A stretch of 64,000 nucleotides of DNA. Source: CBDDLD01 sp965250025. Its GTDB lineage: Bacteria; Bacteroidota; Bacteroidia; Flavobacteriales; Flavobacteriaceae. Shown piece after piece: positions 1 to 9,534 of the stretch; position 1 is the first letter of the stretch, and each line of letters begins with the position of its first letter. The notes below the pieces were generated by a model. It saw only the letters and a program-made list of their open reading frames with translations. It did no database searches and had not been told where the DNA came from. Position numbers and translations under genes: made by a program. The stretch is taken from positions 558,001-622,000 of the forward strand of contig OZ252283.1 in the NCBI GenBank assembly GCA_965250025.1, read 5' to 3'.

Positions 1-1192
1 GATCTATTTCAAAAATATGACCTTCTCTGCCTTCACAAATGAGGATATTACCATTAGGTAATTCTTGAGCGCTACTTACTATAGCCGAGAAAAATTCAGA
101 CGGGTCAGAAGACATGTCAGAATAACTAAAGTCTAAATTGGCAGGGCCATAAGCAGTATTAGGCGTGTAGGTGTAAATTCCGGGTGCGGTAGTCGGTGGA
201 GTGAGCATGTCTACTTGGGAAAAACTAGGCGTACGTCCAAAACCATTATTAAAGACCAGTATTTTTCCGGCATTTGGTAATCCCGATTCAATAAAGTGAG
301 GGTAATGCTGTCCGTATAATTGCCGGTCTGTTTCGGTACCTTGTCCGTAAGATTGCGGATTACCCCAACGGTATAAAAGGTCGCCGCCTTTTCCGTATAC
401 CCCACCAGAGCCGGTAGCAGCCTGAGCGGTAGTGGTAGAATGATCTATAATCCATACTTCGCTTAAATTGCGAGAGCTTAATACGATTTGATCTAAAGCT
501 TCATTATACTGCATAGAGTTTATATGAAGCCAGTTATTACTGCCGTTTCCTCCATTTAAAAAGTTAAGATCTACTTTTTCGGGATGCTCACTAATAACAC
601 CAAAATTTTCTTTAGTATTATCAAAGTCTTGAATGACATGATCAATAACATTCCATTCCCATACAATATTAGCCTGATCACTACCCACAGGTTCTAGTTC
701 TATAACCTGTTCGTTATAGAGTTCATTACTTGCCAGTAAACCGGGGTTTCTACCTGCTTGTATGGCGTTGAATCCGGAAACAACCGTTGCTGCCAATACT
801 AAAACATTACCATTGGGCATGGGATATATGTCGTGATGCTGTCTGAATTGATTGCTACTGTAGGTATAGGACCATAATATATTGCCGTCCCAGTCAAAAA
901 GCTCAATAATACCTCCTTGTCCGCCAAACGCAATGTTACTGCTACCATCATCCAATCTTCCAGCACGGAGAAGATTGCCATTTGGAAGCAGGTATACTGA
1001 GCTGCCCGGCACATGAGTACTATTCCATTCGTTGATCACTTCTCCACAATTATTAATGAGGTAAGCTTTAGTATTAATTGAAATTAAGGTATAGGCTTCA
1101 AAAGCATCTTCAGTAATAGAAATGGCGCCTACAGTATTTTGAGCATGGGCATATTTCAATAGCACTAATAGAATGAATATTTTTTTGAGCAT
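1..1192 (-). CDS. Arylsulfotransferase-like secreted protein, 3' end cut by window
   Basis: The reading frame is open from an ATG at 1192 down to the window edge, about 397 codons, so the C-terminus is missing. The first 20 residues (MLKKIFILLVLLKYAHAQ) form a signal peptide. The rest has repeated PNGN-L blades and the motifs FRQHHDIYPMPNGN, NWLHINSMQYN, SEVWIIDHST and GQHYPHFIESG, which match the beta-propeller arylsulfotransferase (ASST) family; its conserved His residues lie in such motifs. Family knowledge suggests sulfate transfer between phenolic compounds, but many Bacteroidota paralogues are uncharacterised. A type IX sorting domain could lie in the missing end. The family call is fairly safe; the substrate is unknown. 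Confidence 0.75.
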   Translation of the reverse strand, partial: MLKKIFILLVLLKYAHAQNTVGAISITEDAFEAYTLISINTKAYLINNCGEVINEWNSTHVPGSSVYLLPNGNLLRAGRLDDGSSNIAFGGQGGIIELFDWDGNILWSYTYSSNQFRQHHDIYPMPNGNVLVLAATVVSGFNAIQAGRNPGLLASNELYNEQVIELEPVGSDQANIVWEWNVIDHVIQDFDNTKENFGVISEHPEKVDLNFLNGGNGSNNWLHINSMQYNEALDQIVLSSRNLSEVWIIDHSTTTAQAATGSGGVYGKGGDLLYRWGNPQSYGQGTETDRQLYGQHYPHFIESGLPNAGKILVFNNGFGRTPSFSQVDMLTPPTTAPGIYTYTPNTAYGPANLDFSYSDMSSDPSEFFSAIVSSAQELPNGNILICEGREGHIFEID

Positions 1193-1270
1193 AATCAGAT
1201 TCTTAAGGCAAAATGATTGAGGGTATTGACTGCAAACCTAACTATAAAATTTTTACCAGAGGCATTATGA

Positions 1271-2959
1271 TCAGAATGTGGCAGTGAGGCTGACATGGAT
1301 TTTAGAATCCGAAAGCTTAAATTGACGCCCTTCGGTTTTTCCACTGGAGTAGTTGAATTTAAATAATCCGGCTTTGGTAAGTAATCCAAAACCAAAACCA
1401 AAACCAAAAAGCTTGGTCTTGGTGTCTAATGTTTGGTTTTCAGTATAGGCAGCATCCACTACAGAATGTACATATATATTACTGCTAAGTCTGTATCGGT
1501 ATTCGGTATTCAATACAGCAAAAAGGTTACCAACTAAACTATTCTCTTCAAACCCTCTGATAGAATTAATACCTCCGAAGCGATACAGCTCATTATCAAA
1601 ATAATCATCCGAAAGAAGTATGGCGCCATTTAACCTGGTGTAGATACTGTTGCGGTCATTGAGATTAAAGATCTTATAAGTGTTGAGATTGAAGGCATTT
1701 TGATCTAAAGACATTTCATCATTTTTTCTTTGACCAATACTAGCAGTTAAATCGAACAGAAAATTAATAGGAAATAAGGGATCGTAGAATTGTGGTTCTA
1801 TAAAATTATAGTTTAATAAATAGTAGGTGGACTTATAATCGTTTAACAGGCTGGTGTCCTCATCCAGTAGGTTGCTCGAGTTTATAGCATTAATACCAAC
1901 CCCAACCTTGTGTTTGGCATTGATTTGATATGCGATTTTTGCTTGTTGTTGCGTGGTGATAAATGTAGAATCCTTTCGAAATATATTTAAGCCTACATCT
2001 AAAGCTACAGGAGATCCAAAGATGTAAGGCATGCCTAATTTAATATCAAAAGTTTGCTGATCGATCTCATCACTCTTGTATAATATGGAAAGAGATTCGC
2101 CAAAGTTTAAGTTGTTGTTGAGTTGCAAATTCAGGTAACCATCAAATTCAAGTTTGTTAGTATCTTCATTAGTGCCAAAACCAAGGAAACCATCAAAACT
2201 GTTGCTTCGTCTTTTTTCGAGATATAAATAAAGTACAGTTGAATCCCTTGAAAATAGTACTTCAGGATCTCTGATTTGATTGGCAAAACTTAAATTTTCT
2301 AATAATTGTGTTTTGCTTTTAATGTCCTCAAGGTTAAATGAAGATTCGACCTGCAATTTCAAAAAACGCTTGATGAATGATTTAGGGAATTTTTCATAAC
2401 CTTTAACGACAATCTTATCAATGGTCCGTTTTTGATTTCGCGTAATGATTAGGTTTGCAGAGATGGTTTGATCATTTAATTTTACAAGATCAACAAGTTT
2501 TAATGTAGAAAACGGATCGCCGAGTTCAGCAATTTTTTGGTTGATCAGCTCTAAGGCACTTTCAAGGATGCTGATATCGATTTCAAAGTAACCTGTCTGA
2601 AGTTTGGTGTCAATGAATTTTAACAGGGAAGTGTCAAAATCAGAATCGTAATACACTCTGACTGTGGCTATTTTGTTACCTAAATAAAATTGAGCTTTAA
2701 AGGTGCTATCGTTTTCCTTTTGTAGCGCCTCAATACGTGTATCGATATATCCGAGACGCGTAAGCTTATGTTTTAAACGAAAAGCTTCACTTTCAACTTG
2801 CGCATAGTCCTCGTGTATTTTTTTATAAGATACAGAATCAATAATTTTGGTGGCGTTGGCCGTTTCGCCACTAGCGACTAATGAAATGGATTGAGCGTTG
2901 GCCCAATGGACAAAACATATTGAAATGAAAAGTATCTTTAAATAAAGTCTTTGGACCAT
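1271..2959 (-). CDS. BamA/TamA-like POTRA outer-membrane beta-barrel protein
   Basis: About 562 residues. A signal peptide ending near WANAQ (residues 1-22) is followed by roughly 200 residues of POTRA-like alpha/beta repeats and a C-terminal beta-barrel. Barrel signs are the motif RFGGINSIRGFEENSLVGN, a typical surface-antigen (D15) loop, and a terminal phenylalanine (SLTATF). It is shorter than BamA, so it is more likely a TamA- or patatin-barrel-like paralogue that inserts or translocates outer-membrane proteins or lipids; that role is inferred. I take the ATG at 2959 as start; an in-frame GTG lies two codons upstream at 2965. It is transcribed away from the ribosomal cluster, with about 175 bp between it and rpsL. 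Confidence 0.8.
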   Translation of the reverse strand: MVQRLYLKILFISICFVHWANAQSISLVASGETANATKIIDSVSYKKIHEDYAQVESEAFRLKHKLTRLGYIDTRIEALQKENDSTFKAQFYLGNKIATVRVYYDSDFDTSLLKFIDTKLQTGYFEIDISILESALELINQKIAELGDPFSTLKLVDLVKLNDQTISANLIITRNQKRTIDKIVVKGYEKFPKSFIKRFLKLQVESSFNLEDIKSKTQLLENLSFANQIRDPEVLFSRDSTVLYLYLEKRRSNSFDGFLGFGTNEDTNKLEFDGYLNLQLNNNLNFGESLSILYKSDEIDQQTFDIKLGMPYIFGSPVALDVGLNIFRKDSTFITTQQQAKIAYQINAKHKVGVGINAINSSNLLDEDTSLLNDYKSTYYLLNYNFIEPQFYDPLFPINFLFDLTASIGQRKNDEMSLDQNAFNLNTYKIFNLNDRNSIYTRLNGAILLSDDYFDNELYRFGGINSIRGFEENSLVGNLFAVLNTEYRYRLSSNIYVHSVVDAAYTENQTLDTKTKLFGFGFGFGLLTKAGLFKFNYSSGKTEGRQFKLSDSKIHVSLTATF

Positions 2960-3060
2960 AAACACAAAACTACAATCACCAAATCTAACGCAAAAAAATG
3001 GCTTAGTGTATATGGTAAATTAGAATCTGATTTTTTCTTAGTAAAATAAATGAGTTACTA

Positions 3061-3091
3061 TTTGAATTATTCATTTAAATTTCTACCTTTG
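3061..3091 (+). promoter_or_regulatory. Bacteroidota housekeeping promoter for rpsL
   Basis: TTTG at 3061-3064 and TACCTTTG at 3084-3091 are separated by exactly 19 bp. This is a full match to the -33/-7 consensus of the Bacteroidota primary sigma factor. The predicted transcript starts about 6 nt downstream, inside the CCCTCA-AAAG-TGAGGG hairpin at 3095-3110. It is the clearest promoter in the window and should drive rpsL-rpsG-fusA-rpsJ. Confidence 0.85.
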
Positions 3092-3094
3092 CAG

Positions 3095-3115
3095 CCCTCA
3101 AAAGTGAGGGTTTTT
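3095..3115 (+). other. 5'-leader hairpin plus U-run in front of rpsL
   Basis: CCCTCA (3095-3100) and TGAGGG (3105-3110) form a perfect 6-bp stem with a 4-nt loop, followed by TTTTT. It sits almost at the predicted transcript 5' end. It could protect the 5' end, act as a weak attenuator, or be a binding site for a ribosomal protein. The sequence does not decide between these. Confidence 0.45.
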
Positions 3116-3135
3116 AAATTTTATATTAAAAATAT

Positions 3136-3510
3136 ATGCCAACAATTTCACAATTAGTACGAAAAGGAAGAGCCAAAATAACTAAGAAGAGTAAATCGGC
3201 TGCTTTGGATTCGTGTCCGCAAAGACGTGGTGTATGTACTCGTGTTTATACAACGACACCTAAGAAACCTAACTCAGCAATGCGTAAGGTAGCAAGGGTT
3301 CGTTTAACAAACGGAAATGAGGTTAATGCATACATCGGTGGTGAAGGTCACAATTTACAAGAGCACTCGATAGTATTAGTTAGAGGTGGAAGGGTAAAAG
3401 ATTTACCAGGAGTTAGATATCACATTGTGCGTGGAGCCTTAGATACAGCAGGTGTATCTGGAAGAACGCAACGTAGATCTAAGTATGGTGCAAAACGCCC
3501 TAAAAAGTAA
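3136..3510 (+). CDS. rpsL: 30S ribosomal protein S12
   Basis: 124 residues, the usual S12 length. The decoding-site loop TPKKPNSA and the segment KDLPGVRYHIVRG are intact, so the lysine and proline positions where streptomycin resistance arises look wild type. S12 sits in the 30S decoding centre and helps control fidelity. It is the first gene of the str group (rpsL-rpsG-fusA-rpsJ), read from a consensus promoter at 3061-3091. The start region is A-rich (TATTAAAAATAT before ATG) with no Shine-Dalgarno, as is normal in this phylum. Confidence 0.99.
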   Translation: MPTISQLVRKGRAKITKKSKSAALDSCPQRRGVCTRVYTTTPKKPNSAMRKVARVRLTNGNEVNAYIGGEGHNLQEHSIVLVRGGRVKDLPGVRYHIVRGALDTAGVSGRTQRRSKYGAKRPKK

Positions 3511-3533
3511 TTCAAAAACTTTAAGAAGAAGAC

Positions 3534-4010
3534 ATGAGAAAAAGACAAGCGAAAAAAAGACCGCTTTTACCAGATCCACGATTTAACGATCAGTTAGTAA
3601 CACGTTTCGTTAATATGATGATGTGGGACGGGAAAAAGTCTGTGGCGTTCAAAGTATTCTATGACGCGATTGATATCGTTGAAGAGAAAAAGAATGATGA
3701 CGAAAAAACAGCTTTAGAAACCTGGAAAGATGCTTTATCTAATGTGATGCCGCACGTAGAAGTGCGTAGCCGTCGTGTTGGAGGTGCAACATTCCAGATT
3801 CCAATGCAAATTCGTCCAGATCGTAAGGTGTCAACAGCAATGAAATGGTTAATAGGTTATGCTCGTAAAAGAAACGAGAAATCTATGGCTCAAAAATTAG
3901 CTGCAGAGATTTTAGCTGCTGCTAAAGAAGAAGGTGCTGCTGTTAAGAAAAGAGTAGATACACACAAAATGGCAGAAGCCAATAAAGCATTCTCACACTT
4001 TAGATTTTAA
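3534..4010 (+). CDS. rpsG: 30S ribosomal protein S7
   Basis: 158 residues, the family length. Recognised by its N-terminal MRKRQAKKRPLLPDPRF, the central VRSRRVGGATFQIPMQ and the C-terminal HKMAEANKAFSHFRF. S7 nucleates assembly of the 30S head and lines the E-site and mRNA exit channel. It lies 23 nt after rpsL and 6 nt before fusA, as in the classical str operon. No tuf gene follows fusA, as is usual in Bacteroidota. Confidence 0.99.
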   Translation: MRKRQAKKRPLLPDPRFNDQLVTRFVNMMMWDGKKSVAFKVFYDAIDIVEEKKNDDEKTALETWKDALSNVMPHVEVRSRRVGGATFQIPMQIRPDRKVSTAMKWLIGYARKRNEKSMAQKLAAEILAAAKEEGAAVKKRVDTHKMAEANKAFSHFRF

Positions 4011-4016
4011 TAACAA

Positions 4017-6143
4017 ATGGCAAGAGATTTAAAATATACAAGAAATATAGGTATTGCAGCACATATCGATGCTGGTAAAACTACAACTACAGAGCGTATT
4101 CTTTATTATACAGGTGTATCGCACAAAATAGGTGAAGTACATGACGGTGCGGCTACTATGGACTGGATGGAGCAAGAGCAGGAAAGAGGTATTACTATTA
4201 CTTCTGCGGCTACCACTTGTACGTGGAACTTCCCTACAGAAAATGGTAAACCTACAGCTGATGCTAAAGGTTACCACTTTAATATTATAGATACTCCGGG
4301 TCACGTTGATTTTACGGTTGAGGTAAACCGTTCATTACGTGTTTTAGACGGTTTAGTATTCTTATTCTCAGCAGTTGATGGTGTTGAGCCACAATCAGAA
4401 ACTAACTGGAGACTTGCAGATAACTATAAAGTTCCAAGAATGGGATTTGTTAATAAGATGGACCGTCAGGGATCTAACTTCTTAGCAGTATGTCAACAGG
4501 TGAAAGATATGTTAGGATCTAATGCAGTGCCAATCGTTCTTCCTATTGGAGAAGAAGCAGATTTTAAAGGTATTGTTGATTTGGTGAAGAACAGAGCAAT
4601 TGTATGGCACGATGAAACTCAAGGTGCTACATTTGATGTTATTGATATACCAGAAGATCTAAAAGCAGAAGCTGCTGAACTTAGAGCAAACCTTATTGAA
4701 GAAGTAGCAGGTTATGATGAACATCTTCTTGAAAAATTCATGGAAGATGAAGATTCAATTACTGAAGATGAGATCCACGCTGCATTAAGAGCTGCTGTTA
4801 TGGACATGTCTATCATTCCAATGGTAGCTGGTTCTGCATTCAAAAATAAAGGGGTGCAATTTTTATTAGATGCTGTTTGTCGTTACTTACCATCTCCAAT
4901 CGATAAAGATGCGATTGTAGGTACTGATCCAAATACAGATACTGAGATTTCTCGTAAACCAGATGTTAAAGAGCCGTTTTCAGCTTTAGCATTTAAAATT
5001 GCAACCGATCCTTTCGTAGGGCGTTTAGCATTCTTTAGAGCTTACTCTGGTCGTTTAGATGCAGGATCTTATGTATTGAATAACAGATCAGGTAAGAAAG
5101 AGCGTATTTCTCGTATCTATCAAATGCACTCTAATAAGCAAAATGCTATCGAATATATCGAAGCAGGAGATATTGGAGCTGCAGTAGGATTTAAAGACAT
5201 TAAAACCGGAGATACATTATCAGATGAAAAGAATCCAATAGTTTTAGAATCTATGGATTTCCCAGATCCGGTAATTGGTATCGCAGTTGAGCCTAAAACT
5301 AAGGCTGATGTTGATAAGTTAGGAATGTCATTAGCAAAATTAGCTGAAGAAGATCCAACATTTACTGTAAGAACTGATGAAGCTTCAGGACAGACAATTA
5401 TTTCTGGAATGGGTGAGCTTCACTTAGATATTATTGTTGATCGTTTAAAGCGTGAATTCAAAGTAGAAGTAAATCAAGGACAACCTCAGGTAGAGTACAA
5501 AGAAGCAATTACGCAACGTGCTCAACACAGAGAAGTTTACAAGAAACAATCTGGTGGACGTGGTAAATTCGCAGATATTGTATTTACTATTGAGCCTGCA
5601 GAAGAAGGTAAACAAGGTCTTGAGTTTGTTTCTGAAATCAAAGGTGGTAATGTTCCTAAAGAATTTATACCATCAGTAGAGAAAGGATTCAAAATGGCGA
5701 TGATCAATGGTCCGTTAGCAGGATATGAAGTAGATGCTATGAAAGTAACGCTAACTGATGGATCTTACCACGATGTGGATTCTGATCAGTTATCATTCGA
5801 GTTGGCTGCTAAATTAGGATTTAAAGCTGCTGCAAAAGCTGCAAAAGCTGTGATCATGGAGCCAATGATGAAATTAGAAGTGTTAACTCCTGAAGAAAAT
5901 ATGGGAGATATTGTAGGTGACCTTAACCGTCGTCGTGGTCAAGTAAATGACATGAGTGACAGAGCAGGGTCTAAAGTTGTAAGAGCCATAGTGCCGTTAT
6001 CAGAAATGTTTGGTTACGTAACATCATTACGTACATTATCATCTGGTAGAGCAACATCAACAATGGAATTTTCTCACTATGCTGAAACACCTTCAAACAT
6101 ATCTGAAGAGGTTATCAAAGCAGCAAAAGGAGTTGAAGCTTAA
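4017..6143 (+). CDS. fusA: Translation elongation factor G
   Basis: 708 residues. All GTPase motifs are present: G1 AHIDAGKT (residues 15-22), RGITITSAATT (G2), DTPGHVDF (G3) and NKMD (G4). Domains II to V follow, with the domain IV loop region GGNVPKEFIPSVEKGF and the domain V segment PLSEMFGYVTSLRTLSSGRA. EF-G drives translocation with GTP and, with RRF, ribosome recycling. Its place between rpsG and rpsJ in the str operon supports the housekeeping copy over a paralogue such as EF-G2. Confidence 0.98.
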   Translation: MARDLKYTRNIGIAAHIDAGKTTTTERILYYTGVSHKIGEVHDGAATMDWMEQEQERGITITSAATTCTWNFPTENGKPTADAKGYHFNIIDTPGHVDFTVEVNRSLRVLDGLVFLFSAVDGVEPQSETNWRLADNYKVPRMGFVNKMDRQGSNFLAVCQQVKDMLGSNAVPIVLPIGEEADFKGIVDLVKNRAIVWHDETQGATFDVIDIPEDLKAEAAELRANLIEEVAGYDEHLLEKFMEDEDSITEDEIHAALRAAVMDMSIIPMVAGSAFKNKGVQFLLDAVCRYLPSPIDKDAIVGTDPNTDTEISRKPDVKEPFSALAFKIATDPFVGRLAFFRAYSGRLDAGSYVLNNRSGKKERISRIYQMHSNKQNAIEYIEAGDIGAAVGFKDIKTGDTLSDEKNPIVLESMDFPDPVIGIAVEPKTKADVDKLGMSLAKLAEEDPTFTVRTDEASGQTIISGMGELHLDIIVDRLKREFKVEVNQGQPQVEYKEAITQRAQHREVYKKQSGGRGKFADIVFTIEPAEEGKQGLEFVSEIKGGNVPKEFIPSVEKGFKMAMINGPLAGYEVDAMKVTLTDGSYHDVDSDQLSFELAAKLGFKAAAKAAKAVIMEPMMKLEVLTPEENMGDIVGDLNRRRGQVNDMSDRAGSKVVRAIVPLSEMFGYVTSLRTLSSGRATSTMEFSHYAETPSNISEEVIKAAKGVEA

Positions 6144-6154
6144 ATTTTAAGAAA

Positions 6155-6460
6155 ATGAGTCAAAAAATTAGAATAAAGTTAAAGTCTTACGATCACAATT
6201 TAGTAGATAAATCTGCGGATAAGATTGTAAAAACAGTAAAGAGTACTGGTGCAGTGGTAACAGGACCAATCCCTTTACCAACACACAAGAAGATATTTAC
6301 TGTATTACGTTCACCTCACGTGAATAAGAAGTCGAGAGAGCAGTTTCAGTTAAGCTCATATAAGAGGTTATTAGATATCTATTCATCGTCTTCTAAAACT
6401 ATCGATGCTTTAATGAAACTGGAATTACCTAGTGGTGTTGAAGTAGAGATTAAAGTGTGA
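6155..6460 (+). CDS. rpsJ: 30S ribosomal protein S10
   Basis: 101 residues, normal for S10. Typical segments are RIKLKSYDHNLVDKSADKIV, GPIPLPTHKKIFTVLRSPHV and the C-terminal LPSGVEVEIKV. S10 is in the 30S head and in other bacteria also acts in NusB-NusG antitermination. It lies 11 nt after fusA. In the usual S10 operon rplC follows directly. Here a 124-bp gap with a strong terminator and a lipoprotein gene come between, so rpsJ is probably the last gene of the str transcript. Confidence 0.98.
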   Translation: MSQKIRIKLKSYDHNLVDKSADKIVKTVKSTGAVVTGPIPLPTHKKIFTVLRSPHVNKKSREQFQLSSYKRLLDIYSSSSKTIDALMKLELPSGVEVEIKV

Positions 6461-6530
6461 TCTAAAGGCTGAGCATAGTCTCAATAACATGTCCGGAGCT
6501 GCGTGCGAAGGAAAAACGGAAAAAATACAA
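6461..6530 (+). other. Non-coding spacer after rpsJ, possible structured mRNA
   Basis: Seventy bases between the rpsJ stop and the terminator stem. No ORF and no TTTG/TAnnTTTG promoter is visible. The stretch is richer in G and C than its surroundings and holds short self-complementary pieces such as GAGCATAGTCTC and TCCG/CGGA. It could be an mRNA regulatory site for an S10-operon protein; nothing here proves it. Confidence 0.25.
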
Positions 6531-6566
6531 TTCAGGGCGAAGGGTATTTTGCCCTGAATTTTTTTA
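6531..6566 (+). terminator. Strong intrinsic terminator between rpsJ and the inserted lipoprotein gene
   Basis: TTCAGGGC (6531-6538) pairs perfectly with GCCCTGAA (6551-6558) across a 12-nt loop, and seven T follow. It should end the str transcript or act as an attenuator. Only 18 nt separate its T-run from the next start codon, which leaves little room for a separate promoter. Confidence 0.85.
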
Positions 6567-6584
6567 ATGATTTAATAAGAGTAA

Positions 6585-7109
6585 ATGAAAAAAATAAATT
6601 TAATATTAGGATTAACTGCGTTATTAGTGTTTGGATGTAGTAGTGATGATGACTCAAATGGAGGAGGAGTTACGATTTTCGGAACTTACACATTGACCAG
6701 CCTTGTGCCAAGCTCTACAATTGATGCAGATGCTAATGGTACTTTTGATACTTCTGATATTATAGATCTAATCGATTGTAACTTCGTAATCGTATTGTCT
6801 GATGATAATACCTTTACTGCCAATTTACAAGAGTTTGGTATTTTTCAAGGGGCCACTATATCGTCTGGACCTGGTGGTGTTGATTTAGATTTAGATCCTG
6901 TAGAATGTGATGCTTTTGCTGAGTCAGGGACATTCACAGTAAACGATGGAAGTATTGTATTGAGTTATGGTGGTGATCCTGAAGATCAGGAGATCATATC
7001 TATAAGTAATAATGTGATCACTTTGATATATACAGAATTTTTCCATACTAGTGAGAATTCGTTAAACAGTAGCAGTGTTCAATTTACGGCTAGGTTTACA
7101 AAACAATAA
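6585..7109 (+). CDS. Small surface lipoprotein inside the S10 operon
   Basis: 174 residues. A lipoprotein signal peptide ends with lipobox LVFGC (Cys18), followed by SSDDDS, an acidic stretch like the Bacteroidota lipoprotein export signal that sends lipoproteins to the cell surface. The rest is a single beta-rich domain of the kind called lipocalin-like in Bacteroidota (GTYTLTSL near the start; SGTFTVNDGSIVLSYGG later). Function unknown. It lies between rpsJ and rplC, which normally adjoin, and only 32 nt before rplC, so it is probably co-transcribed with rplC. No mobile-element trace flanks it. Presence is certain from a clean frame; function is not. Confidence 0.85.
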   Translation: MKKINLILGLTALLVFGCSSDDDSNGGGVTIFGTYTLTSLVPSSTIDADANGTFDTSDIIDLIDCNFVIVLSDDNTFTANLQEFGIFQGATISSGPGGVDLDLDPVECDAFAESGTFTVNDGSIVLSYGGDPEDQEIISISNNVITLIYTEFFHTSENSLNSSSVQFTARFTKQ

Positions 7110-7141
7110 TAAATAATAGTTTAAATAAATAATTAATAATT

Positions 7142-7759
7142 ATGTCTGGGTTAATAGGAAAGAAAATCGGTATGACCAGCATTTTCGATGAAAATGGAAA
7201 GAATATTCCATGTACAGTAATCGAAGCTGGACCATGTATCGTTACCCAAGTCAGAACTGAGGAAGTAGATGGCTATAGTGCTATCCAATTAGGTTTCGAT
7301 GACGCGACAGAAAAAAGTGCTACAAAAGCTGACATCGGTCACGCTAAAAAGGCAGGTACTTCTGTAAAGCGTAAAGTTGCTGAATTCAAAGGTTTTGATG
7401 AGGAGTACAAATTAGGAGATGCTATCACTGTAGAGCATTTTGCTGAAGGTGAATTTGTTGACGTTTCAGGAACGTCAAAAGGAAAAGGATTCCAAGGGGT
7501 TGTAAAACGTCATGGATTTGGTGGTGTAGGTCAGGCTACGCATGGTCAACACAACCGTTTAAGAGCTCCAGGTTCTATTGGTGCAGCTTCATATCCTGCA
7601 AGAGTATTTAAAGGAATGAAGATGGCCGGAAGAATGGGTGGCGAAAAAGTGAAAGTTCAAAATTTAAGAGTGTACAAAGTTGTACCTGAAAAAAACCTTC
7701 TTGTTGTAAAAGGTTGTGTTCCGGGACATAAAAACTCTTATGTAATTATTCAGAAGTAA
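7142..7759 (+). CDS. rplC: 50S ribosomal protein L3
   Basis: 205 residues. L3 signatures are GLIGKKIGMTSIFDENG at the N-terminus and the long loop TSKGKGFQGVVKRHGFGG followed by ATHGQHN, which reaches toward the peptidyl-transferase centre. L3 starts 50S assembly on 23S domain VI. It overlaps rplD by one base (TAATG), implying translational coupling. Its upstream neighbour is a lipoprotein gene, so the promoter serving the S10/spc genes is unclear: no good TTTG-N19-TAnnTTTG is visible in 6460-7141. Confidence 0.98.
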   Translation: MSGLIGKKIGMTSIFDENGKNIPCTVIEAGPCIVTQVRTEEVDGYSAIQLGFDDATEKSATKADIGHAKKAGTSVKRKVAEFKGFDEEYKLGDAITVEHFAEGEFVDVSGTSKGKGFQGVVKRHGFGGVGQATHGQHNRLRAPGSIGAASYPARVFKGMKMAGRMGGEKVKVQNLRVYKVVPEKNLLVVKGCVPGHKNSYVIIQK

Positions 7760-8388
7760 TGAAGGTAGCAGTTTTAGATATCAACGGAAAAGACACTGGA
7801 AGAAAAGCTGAGCTTTCTAATGAAGTGTTTGCTATAGAGCCTAATAATCATGCCGTATACTTGGATGTAAAGCAGTATTTAGCAAATCAAAGACAAGGTA
7901 CGCACAAGGCTAAAGAAAGAGGAGAAATAGCAGGAAGTACACGTAAGATTAAAAAACAAAAAGGTACAGGTACTGCCAGAGCAGGAAGTATCAAGTCTGG
8001 TGTATTTAAAGGTGGTGGTCGTATGTTTGGTCCAAGACCAAGAAATTACGGTTTTAAATTAAATAAAAACGTAAAGCGATTAGCACGTAAATCTGCATTA
8101 AGTATCAAAGCAAACGAAAAGTCAATAGTTGTATTAGAAGATTTCAATTTTGATGCACCAAAGACTAAAAGTTTCATTGATATTTTAAAGGCATTAGAGA
8201 TTGAAAACAAAAAATCTCTCTTTGTGTTGGGTGGCTCAAATAATAACGTATATTTGTCGTCACGCAATTTAAAAAGTTCTGATGTTGTAACTAACTCGGA
8301 ATTAAGCACTTATAAAATAATGAACGCTAATAAAGTAGTGGTTCTAGAGAGTGCATTAGAAGGAATTGAATCGAATTTAAGTAAATAG
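7759..8388 (+). CDS. rplD: 50S ribosomal protein L4
   Basis: 209 residues. The conserved core GTGTARAGSIKSGVFKGGGR and FGPRPRNYGFKLNKNVKRLA contains the extended loop lining the peptide exit tunnel, where macrolide resistance can arise; it looks complete. In gamma-proteobacteria L4 represses the S10 operon; whether it does so here is unknown. It starts on the last base of rplC and is followed 7 nt later by rplW, in normal S10-operon order. Confidence 0.98.
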   Translation: MKVAVLDINGKDTGRKAELSNEVFAIEPNNHAVYLDVKQYLANQRQGTHKAKERGEIAGSTRKIKKQKGTGTARAGSIKSGVFKGGGRMFGPRPRNYGFKLNKNVKRLARKSALSIKANEKSIVVLEDFNFDAPKTKSFIDILKALEIENKKSLFVLGGSNNNVYLSSRNLKSSDVVTNSELSTYKIMNANKVVVLESALEGIESNLSK

Positions 8389-8395
8389 AACAACG

Positions 8396-8686
8396 ATGAG
8401 TATCTTAATAAAACCGATAATCACGGAAAAAGCAACAACAGATAGTGAGTTGAATAACTGCTATAGCTTTCAGGTGAATACAAAGGCGAACAAGGTAGAA
8501 ATCAAAAAAGCAGTAGAAGCTGCTTATGGTGTTTCTGTTGAAAAAGTTCGTACTATAAATGTCCGTCCAGATAGAAGAACCCGTTATACAAAAACAGGGA
8601 TTCAACATGGTAAAACAAATGCCACTAAAAAGGCAATTGTACAACTGGCGGAAGGTGAGACAATTGATTTATACGCTAACATGTAA
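8396..8686 (+). CDS. rplW: 50S ribosomal protein L23
   Basis: 96 residues, normal length. The N-terminal ILIKPIITEKATTDSE and the segment VEIKKAVEAAYGVSVEKV are typical. L23 sits at the tunnel exit and is the docking site for trigger factor and the signal recognition particle (ffh is at 56129 in this window). It lies between rplD and rplB with short gaps of 7 and 10 nt. Confidence 0.97.
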   Translation: MSILIKPIITEKATTDSELNNCYSFQVNTKANKVEIKKAVEAAYGVSVEKVRTINVRPDRRTRYTKTGIQHGKTNATKKAIVQLAEGETIDLYANM

Positions 8687-8696
8687 TTAGACACTA

Positions 8697-9524
<828 letters not shown>

Positions 9525-9534
9525 TTAAGATAGT

